The translations under genes and the position numbers were made by a program. From JBGTGT01 sp051439375 (GTDB lineage Bacteria > Cyanobacteriota > Cyanobacteriia > Cyanobacteriales > Microcystaceae): a DNA stretch of 39,965 nt. The notes under the pieces are model-generated. The model was given only the letters and a program-made list of their open reading frames with translations. It did no database searches and was not told the DNA's origin. The stretch spans positions 1-39,965 of the forward strand of contig JBFRWB010000150.1 in the NCBI GenBank assembly GCA_051439375.1. The letters are read 5' to 3'. Of the stretch, positions 8,663 to 16,345 are shown piece by piece. Position 1 is the first letter of the stretch, and the number at the start of each line of letters is the position of its first letter.

Positions 8663-10099
8663 ATGTTTTTAACTGCTTTATCTTGGCAAAACTGGCTGCA
8701 AAATTCCCTCAATCGACCGCTTTTTAAGCTAGGCTCAGAAAGTATCTCTTTGTTGTGGGTAATACAAGTTATTATCTTACTTGTATTAGTAACTTTAATC
8801 GCTAGGGGAATTAAGCGATTTTTGAAATATTATTTACTGATACCGTTAAAAGTAAGCGAAGGAAATCGGGAAGTTATTGGGACACTCACTAGCTTAGGAC
8901 TGGGAACACTGGGCTATATTGTGGTTTTACAGTCAATGGGCTTAGATTTTACCTCTTTAGCCGTTATTATCGGCGGTTTAGGTATTGGGATTGGATTTGG
9001 ACTACAAGAATTAACCAGAAATTTAGTCAGTGGTTTAACCTTATTGGGAGAAAGTAAACTAAAAGTCGGTGATTTAATTGAATTTAAGGGAGACTTAGGA
9101 TATATCAAAGAAATATCGATTCGTTCTACAGTTATTCGGACTTTAAAAGGTTCGGAGTTAGTTGTTCCTAATACGGATTTAACGAGTAATCCTATTGAAA
9201 ATTGGAACTATGAAAGCTGTCAAGGCCGCATTGAAATTCCTGTGGATGTGGACTATAGTAGTGACCCTTTATTAGTGACAGAGTTTTTGTTAGAATCAGC
9301 ATCAATGGAGAAAGAAGTGTTAAAAAAACCTTCTCCTAAAGTTATTTTTCAAGGATTCGGTGAAAATGCGCTTCAGTTTGAATTATGGGTTTGGGTAGAT
9401 AGAATTGACAGAAGAAAATTTATTATTAGTTCTCTCAATTTTATTATTGAATACAATTTCCGACAACGAGGTATTAAAATTCCGTTTCCTCAGCGTGATC
9501 TTTGGTTAAAAAATCCTGATGAATTAGCTACTTTAATTCATGGTAAGCAAGATGAAGCCACATCCATTATAAAATCTGAAACGAACCCTACCCTAAAAGA
9601 TTATTTAAAACAAGTCGGCTGTTTTCACGCACTAAATGATCTACAATTACGAAACCTAATAGAAATGGGTCAACGTCGTCATCTATCTCGTGATGAAATT
9701 TTTGTCCATCAGGGAGAAGAAGGTCATAGTTTTAACATTGTCTTATCAGGACAAATTGATGCTATTTTTGAAAATCAGAAGATTAGTAATCGGTTATTAA
9801 CCTTTGAATCAGGAGATTATTTTGGAGAACTTCCCTTGATGTTAGATATATCCTATCCTACCACTATGAGAGCCGCAACAGATACTTTTTTATTTATGAT
9901 TGGGAAAGAGTGTTTCCATCACTTATTGAATCAATATCCTCATTTAGCAGAAGATGTGGCTAATGAATTAGCAAACCGTCAAGCTGTTTTACAAAGTTAT
10001 AATGAGAAACTCAAAGAAATGGGATTATTAGAGGAAGAATTAAATAATCCTGTCGAATGGATTCGTCAGCGTATCGTTAGTATTTTTAATCTATCATAG
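8663..10099 (+). CDS. MscS-family channel fused to a cyclic-nucleotide-binding domain
   Basis: The 478-residue protein has an N-terminal membrane helix (about 28-48), a second at about 70-90, and the pore helix signature of MscS (VIIGGLGIGIGFGLQELTRNLVSG, residues about 100-123). The beta domain follows (LKVGDLIEFKGDLGYIKEISIRSTVIRT, VVPNTDLTSNPIENW). Residues about 345-460 form a CRP/cNMP-type domain (GEEGHSFNIVLSGQIDAIF, GDYFGELPLMLD, TTMRAATDTFLFMI). This architecture corresponds to the bacterial cyclic-nucleotide-gated (bCNG) subgroup of MscS proteins, known from cyanobacteria. It likely sits in the inner membrane. Ligand and ion preference cannot be read from sequence. The downstream gene starts 11 bp after the stop. 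Confidence 0.9.
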   Translation: MFLTALSWQNWLQNSLNRPLFKLGSESISLLWVIQVIILLVLVTLIARGIKRFLKYYLLIPLKVSEGNREVIGTLTSLGLGTLGYIVVLQSMGLDFTSLAVIIGGLGIGIGFGLQELTRNLVSGLTLLGESKLKVGDLIEFKGDLGYIKEISIRSTVIRTLKGSELVVPNTDLTSNPIENWNYESCQGRIEIPVDVDYSSDPLLVTEFLLESASMEKEVLKKPSPKVIFQGFGENALQFELWVWVDRIDRRKFIISSLNFIIEYNFRQRGIKIPFPQRDLWLKNPDELATLIHGKQDEATSIIKSETNPTLKDYLKQVGCFHALNDLQLRNLIEMGQRRHLSRDEIFVHQGEEGHSFNIVLSGQIDAIFENQKISNRLLTFESGDYFGELPLMLDISYPTTMRAATDTFLFMIGKECFHHLLNQYPHLAEDVANELANRQAVLQSYNEKLKEMGLLEEELNNPVEWIRQRIVSIFNLS

Positions 10100-10110
10100 G
10101 TTTTTGCTTT

Positions 10111-10599
10111 ATGGAACAAAACAACAACAAGAAAACTTATGATTTTCATCACCAGCAAATTATTGGTCAAAAAGGAGAAGCCATTCTCGATGAATGGCTA
10201 CAATCAATTTACAAAATTGTGGATGTTTCTTCTGATGAAAAATATCAAAAAATAGGCATTGATAGACTATTAATGTTGCCCGATGAAACCATTATTACTG
10301 TTGAATACAAGTTTGATGTGGCTTCAGCGAGAACGGGTAATCTTTTTTTTGAAACCATTTCAGTGGATACAAAAAACATAGCGGGATGGGGATGGAGTTC
10401 TCAAGCTGACTACTGGATTTTCTTACTTCCTAGTCTAGAAATTCTCGTGATTGAACCCTGTAAATTCCGTCGTTTAGTATGGGAATTACGTTCTACCTTA
10501 AAAGAAAAGAAAATTCCTAATACTAATTATAATACATGGGGCGTTCCTGTACCCATTAAAAAAGTTAAAGACATTGCCCATTTTTACAAAAAGTTATAA
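10111..10599 (+). CDS. small protein with PD-(D/E)XK nuclease-like motif
   Basis: The 162-residue protein was not recognised as a named family. The arrangement Gly-Glu (E23) in a helix, Asp51 in KIGIDRLL, then Glu65-x-Lys67 in TVEYKFD fits the PD-(D/E)XK nuclease core (alpha-beta-beta with a D...ExK triad). The remainder is rich in aromatic residues (AGWGWSSQADYWIFLLPSLE) and has a basic C-terminus. There is no signal peptide or membrane helix. It is 11 bp downstream of the channel gene and probably co-transcribed, which is odd for a nuclease. It could be a Holliday-junction-resolvase-like or restriction-type enzyme, or an inactive fold used for binding. The motif is visible; the activity is inference. 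Confidence 0.7.
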   Translation: MEQNNNKKTYDFHHQQIIGQKGEAILDEWLQSIYKIVDVSSDEKYQKIGIDRLLMLPDETIITVEYKFDVASARTGNLFFETISVDTKNIAGWGWSSQADYWIFLLPSLEILVIEPCKFRRLVWELRSTLKEKKIPNTNYNTWGVPVPIKKVKDIAHFYKKL

Positions 10600-10696
10600 T
10601 AGTATAGCCCTGCACATTAATAGGTTTAATAAAACAAGTAACAATAATATGGTCAATCTTAAATAAAGCCGCACTTGCTTCCTCTGACGAATTATT

Positions 10697-10945
10697 TTAT
10701 TCAGCATTAGACTGAACGATAATTTTAGCATTAAGTAACGTGAAAATTTGATTAAGTTCCAAGATCCCAGCTAATTCTGCTGCTTCTTCAGGTGGAAGGG
10801 TTTCTGCTTTCTTTTTTTTGTTTAAATTATCTAAACGGTTTTGTAGATTCTCGTCAAATTTAAACAGGTAAAGATTTTTAATGGACTGAATCTGAATCCC
10901 TTTTTCAATCCAATAAGAAGGTTTAACCATTGTTTCTGTAATCAT
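10697..10945 (-). CDS. conserved-looking small hypothetical protein
   Basis: An 82-residue hydrophilic protein starts with ATG at 10945, with a weak purine-rich stretch (AGGGAAAAAG) just upstream. It has no cysteine, signal peptide or membrane segment. The C-terminal half is helical and charged (FDENLQNRLDNLNKKKKAETLPPEEAAELAGILELNQIFTLLNAKI), suggesting a short helical bundle. It lies alone, convergent with the preceding plus-strand genes. I do not recognise the family; an antitoxin- or adaptor-like role is possible but not supported. Confidence 0.5.
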   Translation of the reverse strand: MITETMVKPSYWIEKGIQIQSIKNLYLFKFDENLQNRLDNLNKKKKAETLPPEEAAELAGILELNQIFTLLNAKIIVQSNAE

Positions 10946-11092
10946 ACTTTTTCCCTAGTTGATGTTTGTTTAATTGTCAAGGTCTTTGCATCTATTAAAA
11001 TACTGTTATTATATCAACCTCAAGAGGTTTGTGCATTCTAAAATTGAAATTATCGGCAATTTAAGTGGGATTAACCAAGATTGTAAAGAATA

Positions 11093-11248
11093 GTAGGGTG
11101 GGCAAGCACAGTTAATTAATACTAAACAGAATAACATGGACAGCTTGCCCACCAAAATAGAAATCTCAACACTTTGATGGGGAAATGGTGGGCAATAATT
11201 TTTGATCATTTCGTTAATTAGTTGACTTTTCTAATTTGCCCACCCTAC
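11093..11248. repeat. MITE-like palindromic element with GTAGGG...CCCTAC ends
   Basis: Perfect 13-bp terminal inverted repeats, GTAGGGTGGGCAA at 11093-11105 and its complement at 11236-11248, bound a 156-bp element. Inside, the shorter motif returns in alternating orientation: TTGCCCACC at 11145-11153 and GGTGGGCAA at 11187-11195. The element can therefore form two successive hairpins or one long one. There is no coding potential inside. It occupies most of the 373-bp gap 10946-11318; nothing else is seen there. No transposase is present, and target-site duplication is not obvious. Confidence 0.75.
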
Positions 11249-11318
11249 AATCTTTTGCTAAGAATAAATAGGTTTTTTTCATCTAAGTTAAATCACAAAT
11301 ATGAAAATTCAGATCAAT

Positions 11319-12236
11319 TCATTTACTCAAACATCGTTCAACCGTAATTACCACAGACTGAGATAACGCTTCTAAATCATAGCCCCCTTCCAACCCAAAA
11401 ACAATCTTAGACGTAATTCCTAAAAGATAATCAGTAAAAAGACCATAATCTTCAGGGTTTAACGCCATACTTGCCAATTGATCCGCCTTATTGGCATCAT
11501 ATCCCGCACTAACTAAAATAATATCGGGTTCAAATTCTCGAAACCGAGGGACAATTTCCCTTTCAAATAGCGGTTTATAATCTTTAATATTACTTCCTGA
11601 AGGTAAAGGAAAATTTATCACATTATTATACTTTCCCCGATCGCTACTTTGTCCCGTACCGGGGTAACAAGGAGATTGATGCAGGGAACAGTAGAGAATA
11701 TTAGGGTTATTCTGTATAATATCCTCTGTTCCATTACCATGATGTACATCCCAGTCCAAAATGGCGATTTTCTCCACATTAGGCTGTTTTAACCCATATT
11801 CAGCAGCGATCGCACCATTGGAAAACAAACAAAACCCCATCCCATGAGTATAGGTTGCATGGTGTCCGGGGGGACGACAGAGGATAAAAACAGGTTTATT
11901 TTGACTCAATACCTGATCTACTCCATCTAACCACCCATTTACCGCCAATAAAGCCACATTATAACTATTAGGAGAAATCGGCGTATCTGCATCCAGTCTT
12001 CCCCCTCCACTAGAAGACATTTGACGAACCAGATCAATATACTTTTGATGATGGCATTCTTGAATATAAGGTAGGGGATCTCTTTGTTGTAGAGAAGTCG
12101 GCGATCGCCATTCTAGCTGATCTTGCCACGGTGTCGCTTTTAAGGCTTCAACAATAGCGGTTAAGCGAGCAGGACATTCAGGGTGAAAACTACCCGTATC
12201 GTGGGTTAAAAAGGTCTCTGAATAGATAATTTGCAT
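11319..12236 (-). CDS. histone deacetylase / acetoin-utilisation family hydrolase
   Basis: The 305-residue protein covers one complete HDAC-superfamily domain. It has HPECPARL near the N-terminus, RPPGHHAT with the catalytic His pair (125-126), DWDVHHGNGT with zinc ligands Asp163 and His165, VSAGYDANKADQLASM with the third ligand Asp247, and GLEGGYD with Tyr286. All residues needed for a zinc-dependent deacetylase are present. Bacterial members deacetylate acetyl-polyamines or acetyl-lysine; the substrate here is unknown. The gene starts 3 bp after the stop of the FTR1 gene, so the two are likely one operon. A polyamine substrate would be interesting given the Orn/Lys/Arg decarboxylase nearby at 14472, but that link is inference. 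Confidence 0.9.
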   Translation of the reverse strand: MQIIYSETFLTHDTGSFHPECPARLTAIVEALKATPWQDQLEWRSPTSLQQRDPLPYIQECHHQKYIDLVRQMSSSGGGRLDADTPISPNSYNVALLAVNGWLDGVDQVLSQNKPVFILCRPPGHHATYTHGMGFCLFSNGAIAAEYGLKQPNVEKIAILDWDVHHGNGTEDIIQNNPNILYCSLHQSPCYPGTGQSSDRGKYNNVINFPLPSGSNIKDYKPLFEREIVPRFREFEPDIILVSAGYDANKADQLASMALNPEDYGLFTDYLLGITSKIVFGLEGGYDLEALSQSVVITVERCLSK

Positions 12237-12239
12237 TTT

Positions 12240-13175
12240 TTACGTTTCAGTCTTTAATTTTTGTGATTTATTGCCAGAAGATGACTCTGATAAACTTTGC
12301 CAATAGATTCCCCCAACAGTCATCATAAAGAGCGTATAGGCGATCGCTTGTCCCCAATAAATGACACTGCGATAACCCAATAAGGCTTTTAAGAGAATAC
12401 CGGGGAATTGTTTATCGGGTAAACTTTGGGAGAAATCCCAGAATTTGCCCCCTAAGATACAATTTTCTGCACCTCGTACGCATACACTACTAAAGCGATC
12501 ATTTAAGTAAGAAAGTTGTAAAAGCGAAGCATCTGCGTGTTTCAGAACACTGATCACTAACCCTCCGACAATTAAAAGGAGAAAAATGCCCATGATCTTA
12601 AAAAAGAGGCGAATATTAATTCTAACACCGACTTTAAACAATAAAACACCCAATATTGTCGCAGCGAGTAAACCAGCGATCGCACCAAATGTTGGACTTA
12701 ACCAAGTCTCTTGAAATTTTGCGAGAATAAATAAGACTGTTTCAAAGCCTTCTCGTACCACTGCAATGAATACCAAGAGAAAAATTCCTCTCCCGGCTGC
12801 TTTTTCGTCGGTTAATGCTTCATTTATCTGGTTTTCTACGTCAAACTTCACTTGTTTGGCCTGTTGTGTCATCCAAACTAGCATCCAGCTTAACAAACCC
12901 ACCGCAATTGCACCAAAAACGGTCACTAAAATTTCCTTAATGACGGGTTGATAAATCGTTTCAGACGTATTAATTCCTTGTAGTAAAGTCCCTAAAGCAA
13001 TGCCTAGCATTATACTAGCAACCAACCCTGCACCGATTCCTCGATAAACCCATCGATTCAGAGAAGATTGTTGTGCTTTTTGCAAACAGGCTAACACAAT
13101 TCCCACCACTAAGGCTGCTTCAAAGCCTTCTCTAAGGGTGACAACGAAAGTAGGTAAAGCAGCACTAATATCCAT
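12240..13175 (-). CDS. FTR1/EfeU family iron permease
   Basis: The 311-residue membrane protein has about seven hydrophobic helices and the two R-E-G-F-E motifs typical of FTR1/EfeU, at residues 15-19 (TLREGFEAALVVGIVL) and 141-145 (VVREGFETVLFILAK). These glutamates are thought to carry iron through the membrane. A periplasmic loop with C232 and C239 (CVRGAENCILGG) precedes the last helix. The partners EfeO and EfeB are not adjacent. The start at 13175 gives a normal length. It is the first gene of a two-gene run with the HDAC-family gene. Confidence 0.9.
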   Translation of the reverse strand: MDISAALPTFVVTLREGFEAALVVGIVLACLQKAQQSSLNRWVYRGIGAGLVASIMLGIALGTLLQGINTSETIYQPVIKEILVTVFGAIAVGLLSWMLVWMTQQAKQVKFDVENQINEALTDEKAAGRGIFLLVFIAVVREGFETVLFILAKFQETWLSPTFGAIAGLLAATILGVLLFKVGVRINIRLFFKIMGIFLLLIVGGLVISVLKHADASLLQLSYLNDRFSSVCVRGAENCILGGKFWDFSQSLPDKQFPGILLKALLGYRSVIYWGQAIAYTLFMMTVGGIYWQSLSESSSGNKSQKLKTET

Positions 13176-13318
13176 GTTTTATCTGTTGATTAAGGAATCC
13201 GATTTTACTATTTTATAATAAACAGGAAAAAGCAGGATGAAAATCCTTGCAAAACCCATGGTTTTGACGTTCATCTCTGCCTTAAACTATGTTTTTTCTG
13301 CTATGGTTATGGAAGATA

Positions 13319-13603
13319 TTATTCTTCCTTGTCGGGATCTTCCACTGCGTTAGCTTGCTTTTCTGCTTCTTCTAACGCTCGATCAAAATATTCATCTGTT
13401 AAACTTTTCTTAGATTCGGCTGGAATCTCTTCAGATGTAGGTGAAGGGGATGTTTTTTCAGGTAAGGTCATCTCTAATGTTAATTTATTGAGAAAATCAC
13501 GAGTTTTTTTGCTGAAACGACCAACCGAAGACGGTAATAAGGTATCGCCTAGATTAAGAAAAGTTAAGACTATGATTAAAGTAAGTATGGTAAAGAGTCG
13601 CAT
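13319..13603 (-). CDS. small secreted or membrane-anchored hypothetical protein
   Basis: A 94-residue protein with a hydrophobic N-terminus (MRLFTILTLIIVLTFLNLG, residues 1-19) that looks like a signal anchor, followed by a short basic part (KKTRDFLNKL) and an acidic Pro/Ser/Glu-rich tail ending in EEAEKQANAVEDPDKEE. An overlapping frame of equal length on the other strand lacks comparable features and is judged a shadow. The family was not recognised. It stands alone between the FTR1 gene and the response regulator, all on the minus strand. Confidence 0.55.
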   Translation of the reverse strand: MRLFTILTLIIVLTFLNLGDTLLPSSVGRFSKKTRDFLNKLTLEMTLPEKTSPSPTSEEIPAESKKSLTDEYFDRALEEAEKQANAVEDPDKEE

Positions 13604-13715
13604 AATTAATTAACCCCAATGAGGCTAAGATACGCTACACTTCCACCATCCTTATTTTCAGATAATTTGTCAGTGAGATATTATCGAGGAAAAAATGATA
13701 GGGATCACTTACAGC

Positions 13716-14438
13716 TTAAACTTCTTGCAGGGTTTCACTAAATTCAAAAAGATAGCCTTTTCCTCGAATTGTTTTGATCAATTCTCCTTCAAAATCACCA
13801 ATTTTTCTGCGAATTTGACCAATGTGAACATCAACTTTTCGCTCTATTTTTTGAGGATCATCGGGTCCCCATACTGCTTCAAGTAACTGTGAACGCTCCC
13901 AAACACGATTAGGGTTAGTTGCTAAGAAATAGAGTAAATCAAATTCTAAATTTGTCAAAGCAATGGGTTGATTATTGAGGGTTACTTCACAGCGATCGCT
14001 ATCAATAACTAATTGATCAAACGTTAACTTTTTCAGTTGTACTCTCCCATGATATTTCATCCCATGATGACGATTGAAGAGTGCGCCAATTTTAGCTTTC
14101 AAAATTTTAATATCAAACGGTTTGGTAATATAATCATCTGCCCCTCGCTCAAACCCTTCTAAGATATAATTGGTATCACTTAAACAAGTTAGCATCAGCA
14201 CTAATGTTCCCTGCTGACGCATTTCTCTACAGAGATTGAACCCACTATCATCGGGAAGGTTGACATCTAAAATCACTAAATCTGGGTTAAAACGAGGCAT
14301 CAAAGAACGAGCCGTTTTAGCGTCTTCTGCGGTTTCAATTTGATAGTTATTATAACTAAAGAACCGAGAGATTAGTTGTCGAATGGCTGGATCATCATCT
14401 ACAACTAATATTTTCTGATTTGAGGATTTTAGTGTCAT
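13716..14438 (-). CDS. OmpR/PhoB-type response regulator
   Basis: The 240-residue protein has a receiver domain (residues about 8-122) with acidic pocket D14-D16, phospho-acceptor Asp58 (DLVILDVNLPDD), Thr84 and Lys106 (ITKPF). A winged-helix DNA-binding domain follows (about 138-233, LTNLEFDLLYFLATNPNRVWERSQLLEAVWG, KVDVHIGQIRRKIGD, IRGKGYLFEF). No cognate histidine kinase is adjacent. It is divergent from the decarboxylase gene with only 33 bp between the two starts, so it may control that promoter. Target and signal are unknown. Confidence 0.92.
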   Translation of the reverse strand: MTLKSSNQKILVVDDDPAIRQLISRFFSYNNYQIETAEDAKTARSLMPRFNPDLVILDVNLPDDSGFNLCREMRQQGTLVLMLTCLSDTNYILEGFERGADDYITKPFDIKILKAKIGALFNRHHGMKYHGRVQLKKLTFDQLVIDSDRCEVTLNNQPIALTNLEFDLLYFLATNPNRVWERSQLLEAVWGPDDPQKIERKVDVHIGQIRRKIGDFEGELIKTIRGKGYLFEFSETLQEV

Positions 14439-14471
14439 GATTAATAAGATGATAGAGGATTAAAGTCTGTT

Positions 14472-15947
14472 ATGAATCAGTTTTCTCAGCACCCTCAAAA
14501 TAAACTTCCCATTGTTTCCATTTTACATCGGTTAGCCCATCAACCTGATGCAGCTTTTTATGTACCCGGCCATAAACGAGGTCAGAGAATTCCTGAAAGT
14601 TTAGCCCAATTAGGCAAAAAAGGGATTTTTAAAGCAGATTTACCTGAATTACCCGAACTTGATAATCTATTTGCCCCAGAAGGGGTCATTTTAGAGGCTC
14701 AAGAATTGGCTGCACAAGCATTTGGCTCAGAACAAACATGGTTTCTCGTTAACGGATCTTCTAGTGGCATTATGGCAGCCATATTAGCCACCTGTCGCAC
14801 TGGGGACACTATTATTCTACCCAGAAACATTCATCGATCTGCGATCGCAGGATTAATTCTTTCTGGGGCTAATCCAATTTTTCTTGCGCCTGAATACGAT
14901 CCTAGGGTTGATTTGGTCGGCAGCGTGACCCCAGAAGCCCTAGAAGCCACTTTAAAGGCTTATCCTAATACAAAAGCCGTTTTTTTGCTTCATCCCACCT
15001 ATCAGGGCATTTGTGGAGATTTAAGACAAATGGCAGAGATTACCCACCGTTATAATATTCCCCTATTAGTAGATGAGGCTCATGGGGGACATTTTGCTTT
15101 TCATGACCAATTACCGCCGTCTGCGTTGTCCTGCGGAGCAGATCTTACCATACAATCCACACACAAGGTTTTAGGCGCAATGACACAGGCTTCTATGGTG
15201 CATCTTCAGGGCAATCGGGTAGAAGCTCAACGGGTTAATCAGGGGTTACAATGGGTGCAAACCACCAGTCCCAGTTACCTATTATTAGCGTCTTTGGATG
15301 CAGCAAGGCAACAAATGGCGATGCAAGGACAAGAATTATTAAGGGAGACAATTGAGTTATCTCGACAAGCAAGGGAAGCATTAAGTCAAATCCAAGGAAT
15401 TTTAACCATTGAACGCCCTCAATCGTCATTAGGCTTTTATGATTTAGATATAACTCGATTAACTGTGGATGTTTCTGGGTTGGGGTTAACAGGATATGAA
15501 GCAGACGATATTTTACGACAAAAATACCACGTTACGGCAGAATTACCTTTATTGCGCCATTTAACCTTTATTATTTCCATTGGCAACACTCAAAGTGATA
15601 TTAATAGTCTTATCAACGCTTTTCGCAGTCTAAAGTCTTCTCCTGCTTCCCCTGCTTTCCCTGCTTTCCCTGCTTCCCCTGCTTCTCCCTCTCCTTTACC
15701 CATTTCCCCCCGTGAGGCTGCGTTTTCTTCCTCTATCAGTCAAGAAATTGAAAAAAGTATTGGATTAATTAGCGCAGAGGTAATTTGTCCTTATCCACCG
15801 GGGATACCTGTGTTAATAACAGGAGAAAGGATTACGAGAGAAGCGATCGATTATTTACAACTTCTGAAACAACAAGGGGCTATGATTACAGGGTGCAGTG
15901 ATCCAACTTTAAAGACGGTAAAAGTGTTAATGAGGGGTATTGATTAA
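14472..15947 (+). CDS. Orn/Lys/Arg decarboxylase family PLP enzyme
   Basis: The 491-residue fold-type I PLP enzyme has PGHKRG (32-37), the PLP-contacting Asp201 and His204 in LLVDEAHGGHFAF, and the Schiff-base lysine K232 in QSTHKVLGAMTQAS. This is the short cyanobacterial/Gram-positive subfamily (SpeA/Cad/YaaO type), which makes a diamine or agmatine from a basic amino acid. The exact amino acid is not determinable here. Residues about 389-412 form a Pro/Ala/Ser/Phe linker from a 9-bp DNA repeat, between the catalytic domain and the C-terminal domain (about 425-491). The start ATG at 14472 lies 33 bp from the divergent regulator. Confidence 0.9.
   Translation: MNQFSQHPQNKLPIVSILHRLAHQPDAAFYVPGHKRGQRIPESLAQLGKKGIFKADLPELPELDNLFAPEGVILEAQELAAQAFGSEQTWFLVNGSSSGIMAAILATCRTGDTIILPRNIHRSAIAGLILSGANPIFLAPEYDPRVDLVGSVTPEALEATLKAYPNTKAVFLLHPTYQGICGDLRQMAEITHRYNIPLLVDEAHGGHFAFHDQLPPSALSCGADLTIQSTHKVLGAMTQASMVHLQGNRVEAQRVNQGLQWVQTTSPSYLLLASLDAARQQMAMQGQELLRETIELSRQAREALSQIQGILTIERPQSSLGFYDLDITRLTVDVSGLGLTGYEADDILRQKYHVTAELPLLRHLTFIISIGNTQSDINSLINAFRSLKSSPASPAFPAFPASPASPSPLPISPREAAFSSSISQEIEKSIGLISAEVICPYPPGIPVLITGERITREAIDYLQLLKQQGAMITGCSDPTLKTVKVLMRGID
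15643..15687 (+). repeat. in-frame 9-bp tandem repeat in the decarboxylase gene
   Basis: Five consecutive 9-bp units of the form CTGCTTYCC start at 15643, 15652, 15661, 15670 and 15679 and differ at one or two positions. The unit length is a multiple of three, so it encodes a tripeptide-like run (PAS/PAF) without shifting the frame. It sits exactly at the domain boundary of the enzyme, so copy-number change would alter only linker length. Confidence 0.85.
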
Positions 15948-16034
15948 TTTACATAAATTCTAAATTAAAGACTCTGATCTTATTAAATTAATTGTAGAGA
16001 AAGAATTTTAAATCAGAATCTCCCCATCTTATAA

Positions 16035-16321
16035 AATAGACAAGACTGGTATTTTGGTGTTGATATGGGAATCTATTATGATCCCTATGAACCTGCTATT
16101 GTCCCCGATGGCTTTTTAAGTATTGGCGTTCCTCGCATTATTGATGAAGATTTGCGCTTATCTTATGTATTGTGGGAAGAGCAAAAAGTTCCTACAATGG
16201 TATTAGAGGTGGTTTCCCATAAAAGACGTAAAGAATATACCCAAAAGAAAGAATTTTAGCAGCACAAGAAAGGGCAAGACAATTAGAAGACAGATTAAGG
16301 GAATTAGGAATTGAACCTTAG
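16035..16321 (+). pseudogene. Uma2-family (DUF820) nuclease-like remnant
   Basis: The frame from 16035, opening after a stop at 16032, reads NRQDWYFGVD, then MGIYYDPYEPAIVPDGFLS and LSYVLWEEQKVPTMVLEVVS. These match the middle of cyanobacterial Uma2 proteins. The frame ends at 16259. Immediately after, in another frame, 16260-16321 reads AAQERARQLEDRLRELGIEP, the usual coiled-coil C-terminus of the same family. The N-terminus and a central block that normally follows KKEF are missing, so the gene has lost its start, an internal segment and its frame. Uma2 proteins have a PD-(D/E)XK-like fold and multiply in cyanobacterial genomes. Confidence 0.8.
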
Positions 16322-16345
16322 TTAACTATTAACAATTAACTTTAT

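Noticed and set aside
8479..8727. 82-aa plus-strand frame before the channel gene
   Set aside because: It overlaps the channel start in another frame and has no domain or ribosome binding site; most likely it is leader DNA.
11009..11209. 66-aa minus-strand frame
   Set aside because: It lies mostly inside the palindromic repeat element and has no recognisable start signal.
13329..13613. 94-aa plus-strand frame equal in length to the minus-strand gene
   Set aside because: It is Ser/Lys-rich without domain features; the minus-strand frame has a plausible signal anchor and acidic tail.
16322..16343. TTAAC repeats with 7-bp period as a Pho box
   Set aside because: Period of 7 bp does not match the helical repeat and the site lies between the 3' ends of two genes.
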